DNA of 64,000 nucleotides from a virus. A model generated the notes under the pieces. The model searched no databases, was not told where the DNA came from, and saw only the letters and a program-made list of their open reading frames with translations. The position numbers and the translations under genes were made by a program. The stretch is from positions 1 to 64,000 of IMG/VR virus record IMGVR_UViG_3300034072_001395. One strand, 5' to 3'. This document shows, one piece after another, positions 52,317 through 59,278 of this stretch (its first letter is position 1; each line of letters opens with the position of its first letter).

Positions 52317-52345
52317 CGCATAGCCGGCCGAGCGTCCGAGCGCAA
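52317..52345 (-). promoter_or_regulatory. sigma-70-like promoter of the paralogue operon
   Basis: Minus strand TTGCGC, exactly 17 nt, TATGCG; hexamers identical to the promoter at 1128-1156. Leader of about 25 nt to the ATG at 52286. Confidence 0.65.
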
Positions 52346-52612
52346 GGGGGCGCCCCAGCGAAACAGGTTGAACGAACCATCCAGCCCTATGGCAGCCCCC
52401 CATGCGCAAACACTCGAACCACCTGGCAACTCCTACCCTCACCGGCTCGAACGGGTCATGCAAGGGCCAGATAGCCAGGCGAGACTCGGTGCGAGAACAT
52501 TCAGCATCCAACCGCCATCAGGCGCAACAAGACCACCGCACACCCCCGCAACATCACACGCCTGGGGACGTTCCATAACGGACAACTTCGCCCGTCAGTC
52601 GTCGAGAACGTA

Positions 52613-52630
52613 GCATCGGTCAACGATCTC
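52613..52630 (+). repeat. dispersed repeat, copy 2 (partial)
   Basis: GCATCGGTCAACGATCTC: carries the 16-bp core ATCGGTCAACGATCTC. Preceded by GAGAACGT, as is copy 3. Confidence 0.7.
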
Positions 52631-52675
52631 GTCACCGGAAGGCGCCAAACGGCCGTTCGGGCGCGGAAAGTGGGT

Positions 52676-52689
52676 CCGTAGACCTACGG
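52676..52689. repeat. palindrome CCGTAG-ac-CTACGG
   Basis: Perfect 6-bp arms with a 2-nt centre between repeat copies 2 and 3; counterpart of the palindrome at 40248-40264. Confidence 0.6.
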
Positions 52690-52719
52690 ATGACAAGAAG
52701 TACGTTCGGCGAGAACGTC

Positions 52720-52743
52720 GTATCGGTCAACGATCTCACCACT
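52720..52743 (+). repeat. dispersed 24-bp repeat, copy 3
   Basis: Identical over 24 bp to 40113-40136, 12.6 kb away. Preceded by GAGAACGT, as is copy 2. Confidence 0.75.
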
Positions 52744-52986
52744 CGGCTGTGTCGCGGTGCTCGCAAAAAGCCCCTTGGAGGAAGGAGGCACATGGTGACC
52801 GCGATGCGCGGTACTTGTGGCTGTAGAGTATGAGCCGGATACCGCACACCGGCCGTCAGGTGCGTAGGTGGTTCGCCCGATGTGGGTGGGCTATCGGCAG
52901 GTAGGCGGGTGGGCGGGTGGTCGGTGGGACATATGTAACTGGAGTTGGCTGGAGAATGACACATAGCAAACGGAAGGGGTCGTGTA

Positions 52987-53011
52987 CCCCCCGCGCGTGT
53001 GTCGCGGGGGG
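52987..53011. repeat. strong GC hairpin
   Basis: CCCCCCGCG, 7-nt loop, CGCGGGGGG: perfect 9-bp arms. No T run on either strand, so not a standard terminator. Confidence 0.6.
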
Positions 53012-53130
53012 ACCGCCCCGGGGGCCCTTGAGCTGGCGCATCGTCGATGCCCCCATCGGTGTCATCGCTGGGGGAGGTGGGGGGTGTCCCTCTCACCCGG
53101 GGGGTGGGCGGACATCCCCTCTCCCCGCGC

Positions 53131-53146
53131 ATGACCGGACGGTCAT
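53131..53146. repeat. palindrome ATGACCG-ga-CGGTCAT
   Basis: Perfect 7-bp arms with a 2-nt centre; operator-like symmetry. Confidence 0.5.
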
Positions 53147-53184
53147 CATGCAACGGGCGCGCGGGGCGGCCCCTCCCTTGAGGG

Positions 53185-53261
53185 GGGCAGACTCACCCGA
53201 TGACACCGGGCGCGGCGCGGCGGGAGCTCCGGTGTTCGGGAGGCCCGGGCAGACTCACCCG
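53185..53261 (+). repeat. 15-bp direct repeat pair
   Basis: GGGCAGACTCACCCG at 53185-53199 and again at 53247-53261, 62 bp apart start to start. Confidence 0.7.
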
Positions 53262-53363
53262 TGGTCGACGGTTCGGGGCGCCTGTCAGGGGACAGGGAGG
53301 GGAGGCAGGGAGGGGGGCGCTTGTGGTAGCTGCCCCGGCGGCGGGCGCCTTGCCCCGAACGCG

Positions 53364-53396
53364 AAAAGCCCCCCGGCGCGTGAGCACCGAGGGGCC
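53364..53396 (-). terminator. rho-independent terminator of the 53959 gene
   Basis: Read leftward: GGCCCCTCGG, loop, CCGGGGGGC then TTTT. A stem of about 9 bp followed by a U run, 69 nt beyond the stop at 53465. Confidence 0.7.
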
Positions 53397-53464
53397 TACA
53401 GGGCGGGCGGCTATGTCGGGCGGGCGAGGGTACCGGCTACCAGGGAGGCGCGCTCCTTGCCCCC

Positions 53465-53959
53465 TTAGCGCCCGATGCGCGGCCCGTCCGTCCGGCGCAC
53501 CAGCTCCGCCACCGACGGGCGAGCGGCCCGAATCCAGGCGCCCCCGATGGCGAGGGCTGCCACGTAGCCCGCCACGGTGAAGCCCGTACCAGCGGCAAGC
53601 TCCAGCATCGTCCACGGGGCGAGCCAAACGGCCAGCGTCAACGCGAGGGCGCCCGCCCGATCCGTCTGACGGTCCGCGGCGAGGGCGGCCCGGCGGGCGG
53701 AGCGGGTGACAGTCTCCCCGATGGCGCGGGTGAGGGTCAGCGCGGCGCGCCCGGCGCGGGTGAGGCTGCCCCGGTTGATGCGGATCGACCCGATGACCCG
53801 CTGACCCTTCGCGCCCACCTTCGACCGGCGCGAGACAACAACGGCAATCTCAAGCCCGTCACAAGCGCGGGTGAGGATCGATGCGACAATCGCCAGCGCG
53901 GCGATCGGGAAGGCGAGCAGGTACGCGAGGGACAGAGCGAAGAGGGCGGGGAGGAACAT
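53465..53959 (-). CDS. multi-pass membrane protein, unknown
   Basis: 164 residues from MFLPALFALSLAYLLAFPIA (AGGATC upstream); the longer frame has no ribosome site and crosses the promoter. Hydrophobic segments at about 2-28, 103-125 and 128-146, with a basic cytoplasmic middle (RRSKVGAKGQRVIGSIRINR). Single-gene unit with its own promoter and terminator, at the left side of the control region, so perhaps expressed independently of lytic modules. Not recognised. Confidence 0.65.
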   Translation of the reverse strand: MFLPALFALSLAYLLAFPIAALAIVASILTRACDGLEIAVVVSRRSKVGAKGQRVIGSIRINRGSLTRAGRAALTLTRAIGETVTRSARRAALAADRQTDRAGALALTLAVWLAPWTMLELAAGTGFTVAGYVAALAIGGAWIRAARPSVAELVRRTDGPRIGR

Positions 53960-53994
53960 CGGCGGGATCCTGTGTCGGTTCGGGGTGCCCACAC

Positions 53995-54022
53995 TGTCTA
54001 TCGAGCTTCCATGGATTGTCCA
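53995..54022 (-). promoter_or_regulatory. promoter-like site for the membrane-protein gene
   Basis: Minus strand TGGACA, 16 nt, TAGACA. Confidence 0.45.
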
Positions 54023-54071
54023 GCCTGTTTTATAGATAGCTGCACTATCCGTAGGAGGGTGTTTCATGCAA

Positions 54072-54098
54072 TGTTTCACCGTGTTTCACCGTGAAACA
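54072..54098. repeat. parS-like palindrome with an extra half-site
   Basis: TGTTTCAC-C-GTGAAACA at 54082-54098 is the bacterial parS consensus TGTTTCACGTGAAACA with one extra central C. An additional half-site, TGTTTCACCG, lies directly before it (54072-54081). No parA or parB gene is in the window. Confidence 0.6.
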
Positions 54099-54308
54099 TG
54101 CAAGTAGATCCCCGTACAGTCTACGATCCGATCCGCAAGGCGGACAGATTCTGTCCGGGCCCGTCCATCGGGCGGGCGGGCTCGAGCTTCGCCCGGAGTG
54201 ACAGATATAGCGGTGTCGGTGGCGGCCTGGTCGATCGGCTACGATCCGCATGAATAGCGCACCTTAGAAGTTTTTTCGGAAAGTTAGAGGTTTCGGGGTC
54301 GATTCTAC

Positions 54309-54337
54309 TTGGCACGGGGCGTAGCGTTGACTATGCT
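54309..54337 (+). promoter_or_regulatory. sigma-70-like promoter of the right small-gene block
   Basis: TTGGCA, exactly 17 nt, TATGCT. Leader of about 60 nt to the ATG at 54407. Confidence 0.7.
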
Positions 54338-54406
54338 TTGTGTGTCGGCGGGCGGCGCCCCCGACAGATTGACCGGCTCCCCTCCCCCTCCCTACAGGAT
54401 GCCCCG

Positions 54407-54682
54407 ATGACCTTCGCGCCCGATACCGTCGAATACTGCCTCATCACCGCCCGCGGCTTCACCGCCTCCCCCGCGGGCGACGCCCTGACCGCCCCGAACG
54501 GCTGCCACGTCTCCTGCCCCGTCTCCATCGTTGACGGGCACGTCAACGTCACCGGCCCCGATGGGAACGATGTGGAAGACGTGCGCGTTCCCGTCTTTCC
54601 CGAAACTGCCCCGGGCGCGGTCGCGGTCTTCGTCGCCATGGCGACCCGCAAGGCCGCTGACATCATGCGCGCCCGGCGCTGA
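54407..54682 (+). CDS. hypothetical protein
   Basis: 91 residues, MTFAPDTVEYCLITARGFTA, after ACAGGAT. Beta-rich first half (HVSCPVSIVDGHVNVTGPDG), helical end (AVFVAMATRKAADIMRARR). First gene under the promoter at 54309. Not recognised. Confidence 0.65.
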   Translation: MTFAPDTVEYCLITARGFTASPAGDALTAPNGCHVSCPVSIVDGHVNVTGPDGNDVEDVRVPVFPETAPGAVAVFVAMATRKAADIMRARR

Positions 54683-54814
54683 CCTGCCCCTCTGCCCGGC
54701 CGGCCCCTGCCCCGGTCCGGTCGGGCTCCCCCTCCCACGTTTGGGCCCGCCCGCCGGACCGCCGGGTAGCTTATCGAGCTATTCGACGGTCCGCCCGGCC
54801 CGCCCGGCCGACAC

Positions 54815-54836
54815 GGGTGCGCAATACCGCGCACCC
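54815..54836. repeat. intergenic hairpin
   Basis: GGGTGCGC, 6-nt loop, GCGCACCC; perfect 8-bp arms, 26 nt before the ATG at 54863. The rest of the 180-nt gap is GC-rich with no ORF. Confidence 0.6.
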
Positions 54837-54862
54837 TCCCCTGTAGATACTGGAGTGTCGCC

Positions 54863-55072
54863 ATGTCCGGTAAGGCTTTCAAGCGCGCGATCCGCGCGGC
54901 GGTCAACGTCACCCGCGAGAACATCGCCTATGAGGCGGAGCAGGCCGAACACGCGGCCCGTTGCGCGCAGTCTCGCGCGGACATGGACGAGGCCCGGCGG
55001 GCTGCGGCCTTCGACGCTTCGGCCGAATGGCGCGCGGAGAACGCCGTGCGAGACTTCTACTACTTCGCCTGA
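54863..55072 (+). CDS. small charged helical protein
   Basis: 69 residues, MSGKAFKRAIRAAVNVTREN; one long charged helix with acidic and Ala-rich stretches, ending AVRDFYYFA. Preceded by GGAGTGTCG, a leader shared with other genes in this block. Not recognised. Confidence 0.65.
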   Translation: MSGKAFKRAIRAAVNVTRENIAYEAEQAEHAARCAQSRADMDEARRAAAFDASAEWRAENAVRDFYYFA

Positions 55073-55099
55073 CCCTTGCGCCCCTGGTGCGGGCGCCCC

Positions 55100-55133
55100 T
55101 TGACCGGCCGGTCTGTTCCGGTCGGCCGGTCAA
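55100..55133. repeat. intergenic hairpin TTGACCGGCCG / CGGCCGGTCAA
   Basis: Perfect 11-bp arms with a 12-nt loop. A second perfect hairpin, AGGCCAG-accgac-CTGGCCT, follows at 55166-55185 just before the ribosome site of the next gene. Confidence 0.65.
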
Positions 55134-55198
55134 CGGGCTATCGCGCCCATGCTGAACACTCGTTCAGGCCAGACCGACCTGGCCTAAAGGATGCTGCT

Positions 55199-55522
55199 AT
55201 GTCTCGCTTCGGCCGCAAGCCCTCCCCCCTGCTCACGCTCCCCCGCCCGCCGACGCCCTACCCGGAGCAGTCTTTCATCACGCTGGACGGTCGCGCCGTC
55301 TGGCACACGACGGTCGAGGCGCCGTGGTCCGGCCGCACGGCCAGCGGCTACGGCGCCCGGATCCCCACGTCTCGCGCCGTCTTCGACGGGCACCGCTGGC
55401 GGCGCGTCAAGGTCGCTGTGTGGTCGAATAGCGGATCGCCCTATGTCGGGCGAGACCTCCGCTCCGGGCGCAGCGTCGGCGGCTTCTTTGTCGCCGGTGA
55501 TCCCGGCTACCTCGCCCCGTAG
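55199..55522 (+). CDS. hypothetical basic protein
   Basis: 107 residues, MSRFGRKPSPLLTLPRPPTP; ATG after AAGGAT. Beta-rich and basic (HRWRRVKVAVWSNSGSPYVG, RDLRSGRSVGGFFVAG). Start fixed by the ribosome site downstream of the hairpins. Not recognised. Confidence 0.6.
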   Translation: MSRFGRKPSPLLTLPRPPTPYPEQSFITLDGRAVWHTTVEAPWSGRTASGYGARIPTSRAVFDGHRWRRVKVAVWSNSGSPYVGRDLRSGRSVGGFFVAGDPGYLAP

Positions 55523-55535
55523 GGGCGTCCCCGCT

Positions 55536-55550
55536 CCCCCCTTCGGGGGG
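55536..55550 (+). terminator. C(UUCG)G-capped hairpin
   Basis: A run of C, the stable UUCG loop and a run of G, 14 nt after the stop at 55522. No U run, so termination is uncertain. Confidence 0.4.
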
Positions 55551-55558
55551 CCCCGCGC

Positions 55559-55638
55559 TTGACGTAGCGGCCGGGTTTGTGCGCTCGCCTGCTACGTCAA
55601 CCCCGGCGCCCGCCGGCTGCAAGGGCCGTCGCCCTTGC
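55559..55638. repeat. two perfect inverted repeats before 55665
   Basis: TTGACGTAGC (55559-55568) pairs with GCTACGTCAA (55591-55600); then GCAAGGGC (55619-55626) pairs with GCCCTTGC (55631-55638) over a 4-nt loop. Confidence 0.65.
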
Positions 55639-55664
55639 CCCTCACACTGTATGGAGTGTCCACA

Positions 55665-56090
55665 ATGCGCGGATCTGTCGCTTCCCTCCTCGTTACCTTC
55701 AATCGCATGACCGCCAGCCGGCCGGATCTCCGCGCCGCGGACGTGGTCAAGACCCTCGTCGACCGCCTGCCCCACGGGTCCGGCTTCGACGCCCCGCCGA
55801 CGGTCGAGATCCGCCCCGCCCGCCGCAAGGGCGCCCCGCCTGAGCTGCGGATCGCGGTCCCCTTTCACCGGATGAACGATGCCGGGTTCTACGTGGGATG
55901 GGTCGAGTACCGGATCGCCGTCTACCCCGCGTGGGACGGCGGGATCGACCTGACGATCCGGGGGCCCGACGCTGACGGGTTGCGGGAGTATGTCGAGACC
56001 ACGTACTTCAACACTTTGAGCGAACCCGCTGACGCTGACTACATCCCGGGCGAGGGCTGGCGCCTGCTGCCCCTCCCCGCCGACGGGTAG
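55665..56090 (+). CDS. hypothetical protein
   Basis: 141 residues, MRGSVASLLVTFNRMTASRP, with the GGAGTGTCCACA leader. Alpha/beta: DVVKTLVDRLPHGSGF, ELRIAVPFHRMNDAGFYVGW, VEYRIAVYPAWDGGIDLTI. Not recognised. Confidence 0.65.
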   Translation: MRGSVASLLVTFNRMTASRPDLRAADVVKTLVDRLPHGSGFDAPPTVEIRPARRKGAPPELRIAVPFHRMNDAGFYVGWVEYRIAVYPAWDGGIDLTIRGPDADGLREYVETTYFNTLSEPADADYIPGEGWRLLPLPADG

Positions 56091-56136
56091 CCCGCCCGCC
56101 GGCTGCCCCGCCCTGCCCCTCCCGGGGGCCCCGAGC

Positions 56137-56171
56137 TTACCCGCCGGTCCGACCTTCGGATCGACGGGTAA
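56137..56171. repeat. intergenic imperfect hairpin
   Basis: Outer arms TTACCCG (56137-56143) and CGGGTAA (56165-56171), with a further TCCG/CGGA pair inside. Confidence 0.55.
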
Positions 56172-56213
56172 CCCCGGCGCCCCGCCGGACCCGCCCACCT
56201 ATGGAGATATCCC

Positions 56214-56438
56214 ATGCCCTCCCCGATCCGCTTTGACGTGTACCGCTCCGATCGCCACGGGCCCGCCCTCGCCGCTGACGGTTGGCCCGATGTCACCCGC
56301 GCCCGCGCCGCCCGCGCCCGCCGGCTGAGCTACGCGCGCGCCGTCAAGGTCGACCGTGCGATCGCCGCGGCCGCCGGCGCCGTGGCCGTCGGGGCTGAGC
56401 TTCCCCGCCGGGCCGGCCGCCGGGGCGATCGGATCTGA
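56214..56438 (+). CDS. small basic protein
   Basis: 74 residues, MPSPIRFDVYRSDRHGPALA. Arg/Ala-rich helical C-terminus (RARAARARRLSYARAVKVDR). GGAG lies 9 nt before the ATG. Not recognised. Confidence 0.6.
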   Translation: MPSPIRFDVYRSDRHGPALAADGWPDVTRARAARARRLSYARAVKVDRAIAAAAGAVAVGAELPRRAGRRGDRI

Positions 56439-56457
56439 GGATCTTTCGGCCGGACGC

Positions 56458-56486
56458 TTGACGGTATCCGGCCGATAGAGTAAGAT
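56458..56486 (+). promoter_or_regulatory. sigma-70-like promoter, copy A
   Basis: TTGACG, exactly 17 nt, TAAGAT. The first 15 nt (TTGACGGTATCCGGC) are identical to the promoter at 58603. Confidence 0.7.
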
Positions 56487-56569
56487 AGCAACGTAACCCG
56501 GGCGCTCCGCCGCCCCCCTCCCCTCCCCGCCGCCGGCCGGTCTGCCGGCACCCCGTAGGAGTGTCCACA

Positions 56570-56941
56570 ATGCCCCGCAAGCCCGACCCCCGCGCCGCCG
56601 TCGCGCGGATCCTCAACGCCCCCCGCCGCCACACCGATCACATCATGGGCGTGGTCGACGGGAAGATCGCCGTCATCGCCCGCCTGACGTGGTCGCTCCC
56701 GAAGGACGGCATGGGCCCGCTCCGGGTCGCCGTCTGGAGCTGGGGCCCCGACGGGGGCGCCGCGTGCGACGGGCCTCAGGTCGGCAGCGCCTCCGGGTGC
56801 GGCTACGATAAGGAGACCGCCGCCCTCACCGGCTTGACGATCGGGGGCGTGGAGCTGGGCGATCACTGCGACCACCGCGGCCGCCCCCGGCTGGAGACCG
56901 TCTGCAACGAGCGCGGGTGGTGCTGGGTCCGCGGCCGATAG
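56570..56941 (+). CDS. hypothetical protein
   Basis: 123 residues, MPRKPDPRAAVARILNAPRR, with the AGGAGTGTCCACA leader. Beta-rich with several Cys and His toward the C-terminus (GDHCDHRGRPRLETVCNERG then WCW), which could form a metal site but match no known motif. Not recognised. Confidence 0.6.
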   Translation: MPRKPDPRAAVARILNAPRRHTDHIMGVVDGKIAVIARLTWSLPKDGMGPLRVAVWSWGPDGGAACDGPQVGSASGCGYDKETAALTGLTIGGVELGDHCDHRGRPRLETVCNERGWCWVRGR

Positions 56942-57093
56942 CAGTTACCCACGGCGAACGGCGCCCGCCGACAAACGGCGCCGGCACGGTCTGTATCGGA
57001 GGTCTGCCGCGTGGTGCGGCGACCGCCGGTGTAGTCCGCCCCGCGGCTGTACGATGCCGCATAGGTCCGGGGTATGGGCCGGGAGAGAGATTG

Positions 57094-57498
57094 ATGGATG
57101 ACCGCCGCCCTGTTTGGGGCCTGTACGCGCACCACGTCGCCGCCCACCCGCGCGGATACTGGCCGGAACACGTCGAGGTCCTGCTCGTGGACCGCGCCTT
57201 CAACGGCGGCGGCGTCATGGACGCATGCGCCGCGTTCTACGCCGACCCGACGACGGGCAAGGCTCAGGGGGACCCGACGGATCCGGGGGAGTGTTCCGCC
57301 GCCGAACGTCCCTACACCGTCCATGACGGCACGATCGATGACGCCGGCATCCTGACCCCCGGCCCCGCCTTCCGCCCGCTCCCCCTCCCCCCGTCCGTCC
57401 GCCGGGCGCGCGACTGGCCCACCGCCATGCGCGCCGCGACCGGGAAGCGGACCCTGCCCCGCCTGCTCCGCGCCGCGCGGGAGGTGACCCGTGCCTGA
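57094..57498 (+). CDS. hypothetical protein
   Basis: 134 residues, MDDRRPVWGLYAHHVAAHPR, after GGGAGAGAG. Contains EVLLVDRAFNGGGVMDACAA and a basic helical tail (RRARDWPTAMRAATGKRTLP). The 152-nt gap before it holds a GC hairpin and no clear promoter. Ends in an 8-bp overlap with the next gene. Confidence 0.6.
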   Translation: MDDRRPVWGLYAHHVAAHPRGYWPEHVEVLLVDRAFNGGGVMDACAAFYADPTTGKAQGDPTDPGECSAAERPYTVHDGTIDDAGILTPGPAFRPLPLPPSVRRARDWPTAMRAATGKRTLPRLLRAAREVTRA

Positions 57499-57862
57499 GT
57501 TCTACGTCATCCGCTACACTGAGCGATACCCCGCTCCCCCCGATGACGCCGACGACGCCGACGACGGGTGCCCGGATCCCGAGGTCGACGGGCCGGAAGA
57601 GATCCCGATCGACCTCGACGAGCTGGACCTCGACGATGCCGACGGCTTCCGCGACGCCGTGCGCGAGGTCGGCCGCGCCGTCGACGTGTGCGGCGAGCCG
57701 TCCTGCCTGCCGCTCCCGGCCGGGGATCTGGACCACGTCTGGGTCACGGGTGAGGGGAGCATGGACCCCCGCACGGGCGAGACTGAGCGCCCCAGCTTCC
57801 ACCGCGGCACCGTCCCCGGCCCTTTGTGGGCCGCCTTCCTCCGCCACCGCTTTGTCAAGTGA
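57491..57862 (+). CDS. acidic hypothetical protein
   Basis: 123 residues from a GTG after GGGAGG. Very acidic segments (PPDDADDADDGCPDPEVDGP, IPIDLDELDLDDADGF) suggest a DNA-mimic-like or intrinsically charged protein, but nothing more specific can be said. Overlaps the upstream gene by 8 bp. Confidence 0.6.
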   Translation: MPEFYVIRYTERYPAPPDDADDADDGCPDPEVDGPEEIPIDLDELDLDDADGFRDAVREVGRAVDVCGEPSCLPLPAGDLDHVWVTGEGSMDPRTGETERPSFHRGTVPGPLWAAFLRHRFVK

Positions 57863-57873
57863 GGACATTCACC

Positions 57874-58107
57874 ATGCTGAACCCCGATGATCTGACCTTG
57901 CGCAAGGGCGCCGTCAGCGTTGACCTCTACTGCGGCGATCGCGTGATCGCGCGTGACCTGCTCGACACGGCGGCCGCGGAAGACGCCGTGTTTGACGCCC
58001 TCGTCTCGGCCGGCATGACGCGCGGGCCAGCAAGCACCGCCGCCCGTCGGCGGGTGCGAGACGAGGAGGCGCGCCTGACCGCGCTGTACCCGCCGCCCGC
58101 CGAGTAG
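57874..58107 (+). CDS. hypothetical protein
   Basis: 77 residues, MLNPDDLTLRKGAVSVDLYC, after GAGG. Short beta part then a helix (AEDAVFDALVSAGMTRG) and a charged tail. Not recognised. Confidence 0.6.
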   Translation: MLNPDDLTLRKGAVSVDLYCGDRVIARDLLDTAAAEDAVFDALVSAGMTRGPASTAARRRVRDEEARLTALYPPPAE

Positions 58108-58129
58108 CCCCCACCGCGCCCGCCTCGCC

Positions 58130-58152
58130 CCCTCCCCCACGCCGGGGGAGGG
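58130..58152. repeat. intergenic hairpin CCCTCCCCC / GGGGGAGGG
   Basis: Perfect 9-bp arms with a 5-nt loop, 22 nt after the stop at 58107. A second imperfect hairpin (GGCCCCTC with GAGGGGGGCC) follows before the next gene. Confidence 0.65.
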
Positions 58153-58232
58153 CGTGACACCGGCCCCTCTCCCCTCCCTCTCCCCGTGCGAGGGGGGCCG
58201 CTTTCACGCCCTCGCCTATCTGGAGTGCCCCT

Positions 58233-58583
58233 ATGCCCTCGCCTGGCTTTACCTGCCCCTCCCCCGTCGCCCGCGCCGCGCTTCGGCGCTGGCTCGCCGC
58301 CCTCCCCGCCGGCCGCCGCGCCCGGCTCGACGCCGACGATCTGCCGGGCTGGTACGATGCCGATCTTGGGGAGCTGCTCGCCGGCTGGCCGGACGGCGGC
58401 GCCCTTCGGACCTGCCCCGCGTGCCGGGGCACGGGCTGGGCCGTGGCGGGCGCCGTGGCGGGCGAGGTCGGCGGTGAGGTCTGCCCGATCTGCGACGGTG
58501 AGCGGGTGCAGGTCTACACCGGGTCTGACGCCGTGATCTTGGGGATCACTGAGGCCGATCGGGCCGCCGCGCTGGCCGACTGA
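58233..58583 (+). CDS. small zinc-finger protein (DnaJ-type CxxCxGxG)
   Basis: 116 residues, MPSPGFTCPSPVARAALRRW. CPACRGTGWA at about 61-70 and CPICDGERVQVYTG further on form a CxxCxGxG ... CxxCxG pair, the zinc-binding arrangement of DnaJ-like central domains, here as a single finger. GGAG precedes the ATG. Function unknown. Confidence 0.65.
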   Translation: MPSPGFTCPSPVARAALRRWLAALPAGRRARLDADDLPGWYDADLGELLAGWPDGGALRTCPACRGTGWAVAGAVAGEVGGEVCPICDGERVQVYTGSDAVILGITEADRAAALAD

Positions 58584-58602
58584 GATTGTTTGCGGGTATC
58601 GC

Positions 58603-58631
58603 TTGACGGTATCCGGCTGGAATGATAAGTA
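58603..58631 (+). promoter_or_regulatory. sigma-70-like promoter, copy B
   Basis: TTGACG, exactly 17 nt, TAAGTA; first 15 nt identical to copy A at 56458. Drives 58684-60278. Confidence 0.7.
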
Positions 58632-58683
58632 AACAGTGTCCCCCGCCGGCCGCAACGCCGGCCACCTGAGAGGAGAGACCGCC

Positions 58684-58956
58684 ATGACGTATGCGATGAT
58701 CCATATCCCCGGCGACTGCCGCACCCCCACGGGGCGCCTCGCGCCGGCCGCCCGGAAGCGCATCGTGCGCGCCCTCGCCCGCCGCTGGGGCGCGAACCCC
58801 ACCACCGGCGCGCACCTCGTCGGGGTGCGCAACGGGACCGTGACCGTGGCGTGCTCGGACTTCCACGCCGGGCAGGGATACAACCTGCGCGACGCGCTGG
58901 AGGCCGTCACGGTCGCCGCCCTCGCCGGCGGCCGGCGGGAGGTGTCCGATGTCTGA
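58684..58956 (+). CDS. hypothetical protein
   Basis: 90 residues, MTYAMIHIPGDCRTPTGRLA, after GAGAGGAGAG. Helix of basic residues (ARKRIVRALARRWGANPTTG) then beta hairpin (HLVGVRNGTVTVACSDF). Overlaps the next gene by 8 bp. Confidence 0.65.
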   Translation: MTYAMIHIPGDCRTPTGRLAPAARKRIVRALARRWGANPTTGAHLVGVRNGTVTVACSDFHAGQGYNLRDALEAVTVAALAGGRREVSDV

Positions 58957-59278
58957 GGTCACCCTGACGGTTTACGACGCGGGCCGCCCCTGGATCTTGC
59001 GGGTTGTCCCGCAGGGCGGCCGCTACGGCCTCGACGACTGCCTGACGTGGGATGATCCGTCGCCCCTCGTGGAGTTCTACGATGCGCGCGGCATCGACCG
59101 CTTCGGCCCGCGCGGTCAGTTCGCCAGCCGCTACCGGCTGGCGGAGCTGGCCGGCCACGAGGGCGGCCTGCTCCTGCACGGCGGCGTGCCGGAATGGTCC
59201 GTGTCCGCCGAGACCGTGAGCATCGCCGTGGGCCTCGCCCGCAACGTGGCTGAGGGCCTGGAGGTGGCCGATGTCTGA
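58949..59278 (+). CDS. hypothetical protein
   Basis: 109 residues, MSEVTLTVYDAGRPWILRVV. Beta-rich; DDCLTWDDPSPLVEFYDARG is acidic. Its start GGAGGTGTCCGATGTCTGAG is nearly identical to that of the next gene. It looks like a DNA- or protein-binding small fold but is not recognised. Confidence 0.65.
   Translation: MSEVTLTVYDAGRPWILRVVPQGGRYGLDDCLTWDDPSPLVEFYDARGIDRFGPRGQFASRYRLAELAGHEGGLLLHGGVPEWSVSAETVSIAVGLARNVAEGLEVADV

Larger units (their letters stand above)
52287..53464. other. 1.2-kb noncoding region, possible origin/packaging/control site
   Basis: No credible ORF (frames here are low-complexity Pro/Arg/Gly translations). Contents: leftward promoter (52317-52345), two copies of the dispersed repeat (52613-52630 and 52720-52743), palindrome 52676-52689, G-rich tract with several GGG runs (52884-52928), 9-bp-arm hairpin (52987-53011), palindrome 53131-53146, a 15-bp direct repeat (53185-53199 and 53247-53261), and a terminator at the right end (53364-53396). 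Confidence 0.6.
53960..54406. other. divergent control region
   Basis: 447 nt, visibly more AT-rich than its surroundings, between the leftward membrane-protein gene and the rightward small-gene block. It holds a leftward promoter (53995-54022), an operator-like inverted repeat GATAG-ctgca-CTATC (54035-54049), the parS-like site (54072-54098), a hairpin CGGACAG-att-CTGTCCG (54141-54157), a direct repeat CTACGATCCG (54121-54130 and 54239-54248) and the rightward promoter (54309-54337). Confidence 0.6.

Noticed and set aside
53185-53261. CRISPR-like spacing of a 15-bp repeat
   Set aside because: Only two copies, no further units and no cas genes.
52632-53468. Frames of about 180 codons on each strand in the long gap
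   Set aside because: Pro/Arg/Gly-rich translations with no ribosome site; they cross hairpins, direct repeats and a terminator.
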